A stretch of 64,000 nt of DNA from Flavobacteriales bacterium UBA7612. Its GTDB lineage: Bacteria; Bacteroidota; Bacteroidia; Flavobacteriales; Weeksellaceae. The notes below the pieces were generated by a model, which had not been told where the DNA came from, searched no databases, and saw only the letters and a program-made list of their open reading frames with translations. How positions within the stretch are numbered: the stretch's first letter is position 1; each line of letters begins with the position of its first letter. Location: positions 40,282-104,281 of the forward strand of contig DLJQ01000012.1 in assembly GCA_002484335.1 (NCBI GenBank), read 5' to 3'. The position numbers and the translations under genes were made by a program. Positions 53,602 through 62,608 of this stretch are shown here, piece after piece.

Positions 53602-54127
53602 TAACATCATAGGAAATGGATACAATCAAAATAGAATAGGTTTAAACTTTGGGTATTATGATACATTCTTCAAAATTTGGGAAACTTCATTTAATGCAAA
53701 TGGTTCTTATACAAGAACAAAACCAACAATTATTGAATTAGAAAAGCTAAAGATTTATTCATTATCTTATTCATTTTACAATACAATCACATTAAATGAA
53801 AACAAAACATGGTTTTTAATGTTAAACTTCTGGCATTCATTACCATTCACTTATTCTAATATAAAATTAAAAGATCAATTAGAATTTTCTCCTGGAATTA
53901 AAAGTTCCTTCTTTAATAAAAATTTACAAGTAAATCTACTAATTACTGATCTCTTTAAAACTTTAAAAAATGATGGTTATTCATTAAACGACGGATATAA
54001 ATCAGAATTTTATCAATACAATGATTATAGAGGTTTAAAATTGAGTCTAACTTATAATTTTGGAAATAAAAAAATAAAAGAAGTAAGAAAAAATATTGAT
54101 TTTAAAGAACAAAATAGAGCTAATTAA
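53582..54127 (+). pseudogene. C-terminal fragment of an outer-membrane beta-barrel (TonB-receptor-like) protein
   Basis: About 180 codons open to 54127, without a start of their own. Strands include IGLNFGYYDTFFKIWETSF, TWFLMLNFWHSLPF and a last strand with GLKLSLTYNFGNKK, typical of the end of large CarboxypepD/TonB-type barrels. It begins right where the AraC fragment ends (about 53582-53601). A deletion seems to have joined two unrelated gene remains. Of the 950-base gap 53345-54294, only 53345-53408 and 54128-54294 show nothing. Confidence 0.7.
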
Positions 54128-54294
54128 AATTTGTAAATACATTCATATAAAAGACGAATAATAGATTAAAAATAAAAAACATTTAAATTGATTAACAATA
54201 GTTTATGATTTAAAAATTGTCTATTAATATTATTTTATCTATTATTACTACAACCAAAATAAAGGATTTTTTTCCTTAACTATAAAATAAAAAT

Positions 54295-55389
54295 ATGAAC
54301 AAAATCATTTTTACTTCTCCTGGTAAATATATCCAAGGGATGCACATTATTAAAGAATTAGGTGAACATATTGCTCCATTTGGTAAAAAAGCTTTTTTAA
54401 TCGCTGATGAAGTAGTTTGGAAACTTGTAAAAAAAGATATTTCTTCATCATTAGATAAAGAAAAAGTAACATATCACTATGAAATATTTGGTGGAGAATC
54501 TTCAAAAAAAGAAATTTCTAGACTTTCAGGTATCGCAAAAGACAAAAAAGTCGATATGATTATAGGTCTTGGTGGAGGAAAAACTCTTGATTCTGCTAAA
54601 GCAATTGCTAATAGTTTAAAATTACCTGTTATTATAGTTCCTACAGTAGCATCTACAGATGCTCCTTCTAGTGGATTGTCTGTTATTTATTCTGAAAAAG
54701 GTATTTTTGAAGATTATCTTTTCTACAAAAAAAATCCTGACTTAGTATTTGTAGATAGTTACATTTGTGCACAAGCTCCAGTTCGCTTTTTTGCTTCAGG
54801 TATCGCAGATGGGTTAGCAACATATGTAGAAGCGCAGGCTGTAGCTCGTACAAATTCACAATCGATGGTTGGTGGACAACAAAGTATAGCAGGTTTAGCT
54901 ATTGCTAAAGCTTGTGAAGAAACATTATTAAAATACGGATATAGTGCTTACAAAGCTGTTGAAAAAAAGACTGTAACACCTGCTGTAGAAGCTGTAATTG
55001 AAGCAAATACTTTACTTTCAGGATTAGGATTCGAAAATGCAGGTTTAGCTGCAGCGCATGCCATTCACAATGGTTTCACTGCTGTTCCTGGAAAAATTCA
55101 TGAATTGTCACATGGAGAAAAAGTTGCTTATGGTACACTTACTCAAATGGTCTTAGAAGGTCGTTCAGATGAAGAAATCATAAAGTATATTAAATTTTAT
55201 CGTTCAATTAATATGCCTACAACATTAAAGGATATGCACCTTGACAAAGTAGATTACAAAGAACTTGTAAAAATAGGTGAAAAAGCAAACGATAAAAATG
55301 ATACTTTACGCAATTTAAATCCTAATTTCACTGCAGAGCAAGTTGCAAATGCCTTAATAGGACTTGATGTTTTAAGTCAATCAATTTAA
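54295..55389 (+). CDS. gldA: Glycerol dehydrogenase
   Basis: 364-residue, NAD-dependent, zinc-containing enzyme that oxidises glycerol to dihydroxyacetone. NAD-binding GLGGGKTLDSAKAIA near residue 90; zinc ligands Asp in ASGIADGLATY, His in AAAHAIHNG and His in HELSHGEKVA. E. coli GldA is about 367 residues. It stands alone with a terminator at its end. Other polyol dehydrogenases of this fold cannot be ruled out. Confidence 0.9.
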   Translation: MNKIIFTSPGKYIQGMHIIKELGEHIAPFGKKAFLIADEVVWKLVKKDISSSLDKEKVTYHYEIFGGESSKKEISRLSGIAKDKKVDMIIGLGGGKTLDSAKAIANSLKLPVIIVPTVASTDAPSSGLSVIYSEKGIFEDYLFYKKNPDLVFVDSYICAQAPVRFFASGIADGLATYVEAQAVARTNSQSMVGGQQSIAGLAIAKACEETLLKYGYSAYKAVEKKTVTPAVEAVIEANTLLSGLGFENAGLAAAHAIHNGFTAVPGKIHELSHGEKVAYGTLTQMVLEGRSDEEIIKYIKFYRSINMPTTLKDMHLDKVDYKELVKIGEKANDKNDTLRNLNPNFTAEQVANALIGLDVLSQSI

Positions 55390-55422
55390 AAAAATAATTA
55401 ATAAGTATATTATTATTAACCT

Positions 55423-55456
55423 AATAAGCTCACTTGATTTAAGTGAGCTTATTTTA
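55423..55456 (+). terminator. Terminator after gldA
   Basis: A 13-bp stem AATAAGCTCACTT/AAGTGAGCTTATT (55423-55435 and 55441-55453) with a GATTT loop and a short T-rich end. Confidence 0.8.
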
Positions 55457-55522
55457 ATTTAACTAAAATAATAAAAACACAATTTATTAATGTACTTTTA
55501 AACAACTTAGATAATCTAAAAA

Positions 55523-58228
55523 TTGAAAGAATTTCCGAAAAACATAAAATTTAAATATACTTGGAGAAAATATCAACAGCGAGTTCTTGATGAATTACAA
55601 ACACATCTTTCTGATAGACACTTACATGTTATTGCTCCACCTGGTTCAGGAAAAACAGTTTTGGGATTAGAAGTAGCAATACAGATTAATCAACCAACTT
55701 TAATTCTAGCTCCTACCATTGCAATACGTAATCAATGGATTCATAGATTTTGTGATCTTTTTCTACAAACAAATAAAATTCCAGATTGGATTTCAAAAGA
55801 TATCAGAAATCCTAAATTTATGACTGTTGTTACCTATCAAGGCTTACATGCAGCATGTAATAACCTAAAAGAAAACGAAAAAGGGGTAAATGAAGAAAAA
55901 AATCAATTAAAGAAAAATAAAAACTTAAAAGAAATTATAAAAAAACTACAATCACAAAGTATAAAAACAATTGTAGTCGATGAAGCCCATCATTTAAAAA
56001 ATGAATGGTGGCAAACATTAACTAAAGTTAAAGAAAAAATAGATCCTATCATTGTTGGACTCACTGCTACACCTCCCTATGATGTCTCTGTAAATGAATG
56101 GGAACGATATATAAGTTTAAATGGACCTGTAGATACAGAAATTTCAGTACCAGAACTAATTATAGAAGGAGATTTATGTCCACATCAAGATTATATCCAT
56201 TTCAGTGTTCCAACAAATCAAGAACATAAAACTTTCATTGAGTTTAGAGAAAATATAGAAAATATTTTTCAAGAAATCAAAGTTGATAAAACCATTATAG
56301 AAGCTCTACAAATACATTCTCTTTGGAAAAATCCTACAGAAAATTTAGATTGGATATATACCAATTTATCTTTCTATTCTGCTTGTCTTATTTTTCTCCA
56401 CTCAAATAATATTGATATTCCTAAAATTCATCTTGATATTGTTGGAGATAAGGAATTAGAAATTCCCCAAATAAATTATGAATGGATGGAAATTCTTTTA
56501 GATTTTTATTTATTTAAAGAAAAAGAATATTTCTCTGAATTTGATGAACATAAAAAAACAATCGAAAATAAATTAAGAATACATGGTGTTATAGAAAATC
56601 GTAAGATTAACTTTTTTTATAATAAAAAAATATCAAATCTTTTAACTTCAAGTATCAATAAATTAAATAGTATAAAAGAGATTGTAGATTTAGAATACAA
56701 TCAATTAGGTAAAGATTTAAGGTTAGTTATTCTTTCCGATTATATTCGAAAAGAATATTTTATCAATGAATCGGAAAATAATCTTGAGTTAAATAAAATG
56801 GGGGTTATTCCTATTTTCGAAAAACTAAGACGAAAGAATATAGAACATAAAAAAATCGGTGTTCTTACTGGTTCTCTTATTATAATTCCCAAAAATGCAT
56901 TTCCTTCATTTAAAGAAACAGCCGAAAAATATGGAATTAAAGAAATTAATTATAACCATGTTGCATATGATAATAATTATATTTTAATTCAGCAATCAGA
57001 GCAAATAAAACATGATATTGTACAAATTATAACAGATATTTTTCAAGAAGGAGAAATTGAAATTCTAATTGGAACAAAATCATTACTTGGTGAAGGTTGG
57101 GATGCTCCTGCTATTAATACTTTAATATTGGCCAGCTTTGTAGGTTCTTTTGTTTTATCGAATCAAATGAGAGGCAGAGCAATAAGAACACAAAATGGAA
57201 ACGAGAAAAAAGCAGGAAATATATGGCATTTAGTATGTATTGATCCTACAACAAATGATGGCGGAAACGATTTAGAATTATTAAAAAGACGTTTCAAAAG
57301 TTTTGTTGGTCTTTCACTCAGAGGAGAAATTTCTATAGAAAATGGTATTGGACGATTAAATATTCCCGAAAATTCTTTTAATAAAATAGATATTGAAAAA
57401 ATAAATGAAAAAATGTTTTCTTTTGCATCAGAAAGAGATAAACTGAAACAAAACTGGGCTGATTCATTAAAACAAGGCGTCAATCTAATCGAAGAAATTA
57501 AAATTCCATTCCAAGAAAAAAGAGATTATCAATCTACAAAAAAAATGTATTTTAATCATACGATTAAAAACCTTATAGCTACTTTAATTTCTCTTTTTGT
57601 GGGATTTGGATTCGAAAGTTTAGAACTCATCTTAAAACATGCAAAAAAAATAAAAAATCTTCAAGAATTATATATTGTTCTAGCTGTTTTTGGTTGTATA
57701 GGTTTTATAAAATATGGACGACAAACTTATTTTACGTTAAGATTATATTTAAAGTACAGAGATATTTCTAAAGATATTCATCAAATTGCAAATGCTCTTT
57801 TAACATCTCTCATCAAAGAAAAAATTATTAAAACAGAAAGATCTCACTTAAGTATTAGTACTTCTGTGGATAATTTCGGAGCTATATTTTGTCATTTAGA
57901 AGGTGGTACGACATTCGATAAATCCACATTTATCAATACTTTACAAGAAATCATAAACCCAATAGAAAATCCTAGATACATTATTATTCGTAAAAATAAT
58001 TTTTTGAAATTCATAAAACAAAAAGATTATCATTCTGTACCTAACATTCTGGGACAAAATAAACGCTCTGCAGAATATTTCGAAAATCAATGGGAATCAT
58101 TTGTTGGATCATGTAAATTAATTTATACGCGAACAATTGAAGGAAGAAAACTATTACTTCAATATAGAATTAAATCTCTTTCTGCTAACTTTACTACTAA
58201 TACAGAACATGTAAATAAATGGAAGTAA
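55523..58228 (+). CDS. Large SF2 DEAH-box helicase with C-terminal membrane segments
   Basis: 901 residues from a TTG start (no nearer ATG; the Q-motif-like start FKYTWRKYQQRVLDEL follows). Motif I APPGSGKT at 38-45, motif II DEAH at 153-156, motif III GLTATP near 178, and helicase C motifs in LLGEGWDAP and QMRGRAIRT. A helical insert separates the two RecA domains. Two hydrophobic spans near residues 683-702 and 713-731 (ATLISLFVGFGFE, LYIVLAVFGCIGFI) follow the helicase core, with a soluble tail of about 160. Membrane attachment of an SF2 helicase is unusual. No nuclease or methylase motif is seen in it. Role unknown; restriction or defence is possible. Confidence 0.8.
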   Translation: MKEFPKNIKFKYTWRKYQQRVLDELQTHLSDRHLHVIAPPGSGKTVLGLEVAIQINQPTLILAPTIAIRNQWIHRFCDLFLQTNKIPDWISKDIRNPKFMTVVTYQGLHAACNNLKENEKGVNEEKNQLKKNKNLKEIIKKLQSQSIKTIVVDEAHHLKNEWWQTLTKVKEKIDPIIVGLTATPPYDVSVNEWERYISLNGPVDTEISVPELIIEGDLCPHQDYIHFSVPTNQEHKTFIEFRENIENIFQEIKVDKTIIEALQIHSLWKNPTENLDWIYTNLSFYSACLIFLHSNNIDIPKIHLDIVGDKELEIPQINYEWMEILLDFYLFKEKEYFSEFDEHKKTIENKLRIHGVIENRKINFFYNKKISNLLTSSINKLNSIKEIVDLEYNQLGKDLRLVILSDYIRKEYFINESENNLELNKMGVIPIFEKLRRKNIEHKKIGVLTGSLIIIPKNAFPSFKETAEKYGIKEINYNHVAYDNNYILIQQSEQIKHDIVQIITDIFQEGEIEILIGTKSLLGEGWDAPAINTLILASFVGSFVLSNQMRGRAIRTQNGNEKKAGNIWHLVCIDPTTNDGGNDLELLKRRFKSFVGLSLRGEISIENGIGRLNIPENSFNKIDIEKINEKMFSFASERDKLKQNWADSLKQGVNLIEEIKIPFQEKRDYQSTKKMYFNHTIKNLIATLISLFVGFGFESLELILKHAKKIKNLQELYIVLAVFGCIGFIKYGRQTYFTLRLYLKYRDISKDIHQIANALLTSLIKEKIIKTERSHLSISTSVDNFGAIFCHLEGGTTFDKSTFINTLQEIINPIENPRYIIIRKNNFLKFIKQKDYHSVPNILGQNKRSAEYFENQWESFVGSCKLIYTRTIEGRKLLLQYRIKSLSANFTTNTEHVNKWK

Positions 58229-58257
58229 AAAAGTAAAAAAGTAAAAAAGTAAAAAAA
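58225..58257 (+). repeat. Tandem octamer (GTAAAAAA x4)
   Basis: Four head-to-tail copies begin in the helicase stop region and end eight bases before the methyltransferase ATG. Such a tract can slip and alter spacing. Confidence 0.8.
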
Positions 58258-58264
58258 TAAAACT

Positions 58265-59005
58265 ATGAAAGATAATTTTTCAACACAATCAGATAAATAT
58301 GCGAAATATAGACCAAGTTATCCAAAAGAATTATTTAACTATTTAGATCATATTATTTCAAATAAAAATAACGCTTGGGATTGTGGAACAGGAAATGGAC
58401 AAATTGCATCTATACTCTCAAAAACATATAACAATGTTTATGCTACAGATATTAGTCAATCTCAAATAGATAATGCTACAAAGACAGATAATATTTTTTA
58501 TTCTGTACAAGCTGCAGAAAAAACAAATTTCAACGAAAATTTCTTCAATTTAATTGTTGTGGCACAAGCTATTCATTGGTTCAATTTTGATGAATTTTAT
58601 ACAGAAGTCAAAAGAACAGCTCAAAAAGATGCTTTACTAGCAGTTATCGGTTACGGAAGATTAAAAATTTCCAAAGAAATTGATGATTTAATCTCAGATT
58701 TCTATGTCAATATAATTGGTAAATACTGGGATAAAGAAAGAAAATACATTGATGAAGATTATAAAACAATTCCTTTTCCATTTAATGAAATTGAATCTCC
58801 TAAGTTTGAAAATGTTCAACTATGGAGTCTTGAACATTTAATTGGTTATCTAAACACATGGTCTGCTGTAAAACATTTTATAAAACAAAATAATTATAAT
58901 CCTATTGAACAATTACAAATAGAAATTGAAAAAGTTTGGGGAACTGAAACAACAAAAGCAATACATTTTCCTATTTTATTAAGAGTAGGAAAGATTGAGA
59001 AATAG
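58265..59005 (+). CDS. Class I SAM-dependent methyltransferase
   Basis: 246 residues. SAM-binding motif I is DCGTGNGQIA near residue 39, followed by ATDISQSQID and VVAQAIHWFNFDEF as motifs II-III. It resembles the small-molecule/trans-aconitate or ubiquinone-type methyltransferase group, not DNA methylases (no NPPY or PC motif). It lies 36 bases after the helicase stop, across the octamer tract, and may be co-transcribed by read-through. Confidence 0.87.
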   Translation: MKDNFSTQSDKYAKYRPSYPKELFNYLDHIISNKNNAWDCGTGNGQIASILSKTYNNVYATDISQSQIDNATKTDNIFYSVQAAEKTNFNENFFNLIVVAQAIHWFNFDEFYTEVKRTAQKDALLAVIGYGRLKISKEIDDLISDFYVNIIGKYWDKERKYIDEDYKTIPFPFNEIESPKFENVQLWSLEHLIGYLNTWSAVKHFIKQNNYNPIEQLQIEIEKVWGTETTKAIHFPILLRVGKIEK

Positions 59006-59026
59006 AAATTATTATAATACAGATTT

Positions 59027-59398
59027 ATGGAAGTAAAATTAGATACTATCATATTCTATGTAAAAGATGTTCAAAATCTAAAAATATTTTACAGAGATAA
59101 TTTTAACTTAAAAATAATTGAAGAAGACGATATTTGGGTTTTATTGAATGCTGGTAATATAAATATCGGATTACATAAAATGGGGAAAGAATATGCAGAG
59201 AAAATCTCTTCAAATAAAACGAATAATAACGTAAAAATTGTATTTGAAGTTACTATGCCAATAAATGATGCCAGAGAAGAATTAATTTCTAAAGGAATAA
59301 AAATGAAAGAAATTAAAACATTTGAAAATTATAATTATTGGTTATGTGACGGAACAGATCCAGAAGGAAATGTATTTCAATTAAAAAAGAGAAAATAA
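59027..59398 (+). CDS. Small VOC-family (glyoxalase-like) protein
   Basis: 123 residues, one VOC module of two beta-alpha-beta units. Starts KLDTIIFYVKDVQNLKIFY and ends DPEGNVFQLKKRK with the typical terminal Glu region (here Gln). The first metal His of glyoxalases is missing (LDTI), so it is likely a non-metal binding or resistance-type protein. It follows the methyltransferase by 21 bases. Confidence 0.8.
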   Translation: MEVKLDTIIFYVKDVQNLKIFYRDNFNLKIIEEDDIWVLLNAGNINIGLHKMGKEYAEKISSNKTNNNVKIVFEVTMPINDAREELISKGIKMKEIKTFENYNYWLCDGTDPEGNVFQLKKRK

Positions 59399-59466
59399 CC
59401 ATTCTAGTCAAAAAAATAACTTTATCATTGATAATTGTTTAATTATTTTTAGAATTTATATTTATT

Positions 59467-59582
59467 TTTTGGGCAATTGCCTCGCATCGTGCTTTCAGCT
59501 ATATCTTTTTTTGATTGGTCATTGAATTTCGACTTCGCCCAATGACCAATAAAAAAAAGGATGCCGCGTCAATCACTATTGC
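59467..59582 (-). repeat. Family A interspersed repeat, copy 5 (reverse)
   Basis: Read on minus, starts GCAATAGTGATTGACGCGG and ends GGCAATTGCCCAAAA. Stem TTTATTGGTCATTG pairs with CAATGACCAATCAAA. It lies between convergent gene ends. Confidence 0.72.
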
Positions 59583-59630
59583 AAATTCATCAGTAAAAAT
59601 AATAAGACAGTTTGTTTACATACGATAAAG

Positions 59631-60683
59631 TTATTTTTTATAATTCTTAATCATAAAATTAAGTCCCATCTCCATGATTTCTCCCATATTTTGGCATTTT
59701 TTAAAACGCTGTTCGTACGTAAATTTTAACAGCCCATTCTTCAATTGATCTACATGATCTTGTGGAGCTATAAAATCCTGTTTCATAACATCTATTAAAT
59801 CCTGAAAATTTTTATGTCCTTTTATCAATCGTTTCGTTAATAACGATCTAGTTTCTCGCTGATATTGTTCTATCGAATTTTTCTTTAATTTTTCGTTTAC
59901 CAATTCAACCATTTTTTTATTTTCTTTAAAATATTGAGGTCGATAAATTTTCATATTTCCTTCGTAACATTGCTGATCAAAATCAATCGATCTAATTCTA
60001 TAAATCACTTGATTATAATCGTGTATTGGTATTACCACATAATTATAAGAACGCATATCACCTAATAATCCTAGAAAACAACGTTCATTAAATTTTACAA
60101 ATTCTTTTGCTATTTGTGCTTTTCCTAATTCTGTACAATGTTGTAAATGTTTCTCTATAAAAACATCTCCTGGAATCCCTAAAATATGTTCTTCTATTAG
60201 CGTGTCTTTATAAACTAAATAATTAATTCTATTTATAGATAATAAATCTTCAAACTCTAAACCATAAACTCTCGATGCATCTGCTTTTTTTATATAATAA
60301 TTGGTATAATTATCATTAAGAATATTTCGAATCCTAATTCGGAAAGGTTTAGAATTTCCAAAAGTGCAAAATTCTATACTATCTACAGTAAGAAAAGGTA
60401 ATGATTCCTCATCTCCATCCGAATGCAAAATAGTATAAATTTTATTTAAGTTTTCATTAATCTCTTTTTGTTCATGATCAGAATAATACACACTTAACCA
60501 TAACGTATCTTTCCCATTTTCATCTTCGATACTTGTAAAGTCATTGAAGCGTAAAAGATCATCATAAAGCAATTCTATTTTTGTCATTCGATTGTATTTT
60601 TCTAAATACTCATAAAGACTCGATTGAATTGGATAGATTGTTTTTCTGAATTCTATTTTTACATCTTTTATGGAATTTTTCAT
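59631..60683 (-). CDS. Unknown protein with kinase-like motifs (350 aa)
   Basis: A soluble protein without signal or membrane segment. Residues 208-214 (GDMRSYN) and 233-238 (IDFDQQ) resemble the D-x-R-x-x-N catalytic loop and the DFD metal motif of protein-kinase-like folds, and K132-K133 in YYIKKAD could be the ATP lysine. The C-terminal 90 residues are helical and lysine-rich. No family recognised. It stands alone, flanked by two family A repeats. The kinase-like reading is my inference and weak. Confidence 0.6.
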   Translation of the reverse strand: MKNSIKDVKIEFRKTIYPIQSSLYEYLEKYNRMTKIELLYDDLLRFNDFTSIEDENGKDTLWLSVYYSDHEQKEINENLNKIYTILHSDGDEESLPFLTVDSIEFCTFGNSKPFRIRIRNILNDNYTNYYIKKADASRVYGLEFEDLLSINRINYLVYKDTLIEEHILGIPGDVFIEKHLQHCTELGKAQIAKEFVKFNERCFLGLLGDMRSYNYVVIPIHDYNQVIYRIRSIDFDQQCYEGNMKIYRPQYFKENKKMVELVNEKLKKNSIEQYQRETRSLLTKRLIKGHKNFQDLIDVMKQDFIAPQDHVDQLKNGLLKFTYEQRFKKCQNMGEIMEMGLNFMIKNYKK

Positions 60684-60814
60684 TTGAAATCTACTTTATA
60701 AAACTCTTTTTGTATTATATAAACTTACTTTACAATTTAAATTATTTTTTTTGAATAAGTTGAAATAGATTAATTTTTATTTTAATAATATTATCTAAAA
60801 TAAATATTCTTTCT

Positions 60815-60908
60815 GCAAAAACGATTGACGTGAAAATCCTTTTATAAAAACTATTTCAGTTTGTATAAAAGATTGTAAGAAAAAGCGTGTTCCGAAGGAT
60901 TTGCCCAA
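60815..60908 (+). repeat. Family A interspersed repeat, copy 6
   Basis: Starts GCAAAAACGATTGACGTGAAAA, ends GGATTTGCCCAAA. The shortest copy, with stem CTTTTATA/TATAAAAG. It fills most of the gap between the unknown gene and merR. Confidence 0.72.
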
Positions 60909-60916
60909 ATAAAAAA

Positions 60917-61279
60917 TTAACATTCTCCATCTTTTAACTCTTGACGAACCTTTTCTAGTCTCTTCTTTATTTGTCTGAATTGTTTAATTTTCGCATCAAT
61001 CTCAGCTATTTTACTATTAAACATCTCAATTTGTTCTTCTTTTGATGAAGTTTCACAGTACCAACTGTCCAATAAATTCCTAATTTCAGCTAAGGTAAAC
61101 CCTACCTCTTTTGCATCTACAATAATCATTAAACGTTCTACAGCATTGTCATCATAATTCTTGTAATTATTTGATTTGATTTTATCATTGGATATTCCTT
61201 TTATTAAACCTAAATTCTCATAATAACGTATTGTGTGTATAAGGACACCTGTTTTTTTTGATAATTCGTTTATCAACAT
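60917..61279 (-). CDS. MerR-family transcriptional regulator
   Basis: 120 residues. N-terminal winged helix ELSKKTGVLIHTIRYYENLGLIK, second part FTLAEIRNLL, then a coiled-coil dimer helix. C75 in DSWYCET is close to the metal-sensing Cys of MerR/ZntR (82/79), and C120 is the last residue, so a metal or thiol signal is conceivable, though the CxxxxxxxC loop is missing. It is divergent from the metallo-hydrolase at 61401 with overlapping promoters and a 24-bp dyad. Confidence 0.85.
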   Translation of the reverse strand: MLINELSKKTGVLIHTIRYYENLGLIKGISNDKIKSNNYKNYDDNAVERLMIIVDAKEVGFTLAEIRNLLDSWYCETSSKEEQIEMFNSKIAEIDAKIKQFRQIKKRLEKVRQELKDGEC

Positions 61280-61309
61280 ATCATTTAAAATTTTAACATA
61301 ATAATAACT

Positions 61310-61372
61310 AAGTATAAAGTATAGTTTATACTTGTTAGATGCAAATCTAAAAATTAAATTTGCTTAATCAAA
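61310..61372. promoter_or_regulatory. Overlapping divergent promoters and MerR-type dyad
   Basis: Dyad AAGTATAAA-N6-TTTATACTT (61310-61333). For merR (minus): -33 TTTG (61372-61369), 19-base gap, -7 TAGATTTG (61349-61342). For the hydrolase (plus): -33 TTG (61332-61334), 20-base gap, -7 TAAATTTG (61355-61362). The dyad lies at the merR start point and touches the -33 of the hydrolase. Confidence 0.6.
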
Positions 61373-61400
61373 ATTTTAAATCTCTAAAAAAACAGAGATA

Positions 61401-62534
61401 ATGAAAATAAAAAAAATATTTAAACAAATGATATTAATCACTTTAGGTATAATACTACTAATTTGTATTGCTACAATTATTTATTTACAGCAACCACAAT
61501 TTGGTAAGTTACCTACTGGAAAAAGATTAGAACAAGTTAAAAAATCTCAAAATTATAGAGATGGGAAATTCAGGAATCTGAAAACATTTTCTATGATACC
61601 AGAAGGTTATACAATGGCTGGAGAAGTATGGAGAACTTTTTTTGGAAATAATCCTAGAAAATTCCCTACTGATAAAATTCCTTCTTTTAAAACAGATTTA
61701 AAAAAATTACCTAATAATAAAAACTTTTTAATTTGGTTTGGTCATTCTTCTTATTTCCTGCAAATCGATGGAAAAAAAATTCTTGTTGATCCTGTTCTTA
61801 TGGGCTCTGCTTCTCCCCTTCCTTTTGGTGTAAAATCTTTTAAAGGTACAGAGATATATTCTGCAAATGATTTTCCAAATATAGATTATGTTTTGATATC
61901 TCATGACCACTTTGACCATCTTGATTATAGAACTATAATGGCTCTAAAATCGAAAATAAAATATGTGATTTGTGGTTTAGGTGTTGGAGAAAATTTTGAA
62001 TATTGGGGTTTTGAAAATAAACAAATTATTGAAAAAGACTGGAATGAAATTATAAAAATTGATAAGAATTTTACAATTGAAACAGCCACAGCACAACATG
62101 GTTCTGGGCGAAAATTTATCATAAATGATAATACGCTATGGATGTCTTACACAATAAATTCTCCTTCTCAAAAAATATATATTGGTGGAGATAGTGGTTA
62201 TAATAATCATTTTGCAGATATAGGTAAAAAATATGGTTCGTTTGATTTAGCAATTTTAGATAATGGTCAATACTCTGAGGATTGGTATTCATCAATACAC
62301 ATGCCTCCAAAATTCTCTCTAAAAGCTGCTAAAGATTTAAATGCAAAAAAATTATTTCCTGTTCATTCATCCAAGTTTGTTTTATCTAGACATCCATGGG
62401 ATGAACCTCTTATTAAAATAACAGAGCTTGCTAACAAAGCAAATTATCCTCTTGTAACACCTATGATTGGTGAATTAGTTAAACTTGATGATACAACACA
62501 AACATTTAAACATTGGTGGGTTGGAGTAAATTAA
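61401..62534 (+). CDS. Membrane-anchored metallo-beta-lactamase fold hydrolase (NAPE-PLD/RomA-like)
   Basis: 377 residues. One N-terminal membrane helix (about 7-29), then a large hydrolase domain: WFGHSSYFLQIDGKKILVDPV near 113, zinc site ISHDHFDHLDY near 165, THE-type His in QHGSGRK, Asp in GGDSGY and His in FPVHSSKF. This matches the NAPE-PLD/YtnP-RomA-like class that hydrolyses phospho- or lactone esters. The active site may face the periplasm. It is regulated with MerR by context. Confidence 0.84.
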   Translation: MKIKKIFKQMILITLGIILLICIATIIYLQQPQFGKLPTGKRLEQVKKSQNYRDGKFRNLKTFSMIPEGYTMAGEVWRTFFGNNPRKFPTDKIPSFKTDLKKLPNNKNFLIWFGHSSYFLQIDGKKILVDPVLMGSASPLPFGVKSFKGTEIYSANDFPNIDYVLISHDHFDHLDYRTIMALKSKIKYVICGLGVGENFEYWGFENKQIIEKDWNEIIKIDKNFTIETATAQHGSGRKFIINDNTLWMSYTINSPSQKIYIGGDSGYNNHFADIGKKYGSFDLAILDNGQYSEDWYSSIHMPPKFSLKAAKDLNAKKLFPVHSSKFVLSRHPWDEPLIKITELANKANYPLVTPMIGELVKLDDTTQTFKHWWVGVN

Positions 62535-62608
62535 TTAAAAACATTTCTGTCTTAAATCATTAATGAATTATAAGATAAGTTATACATAAAATATTTATAA
62601 ATAAAACA

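Noticed and set aside
57163..57483. Minus-strand 106-codon frame in the helicase
   Set aside because: Lies opposite conserved helicase motifs and shows no domain.
55523..59398. Restriction-modification system (helicase plus methyltransferase)
   Set aside because: The methyltransferase lacks DNA-methylase motifs and no specificity or nuclease subunit is seen.
61728..62310. Three minus-strand frames opposite the metallo-hydrolase
   Set aside because: Each overlaps the zinc-site coding region and has no start context or family.
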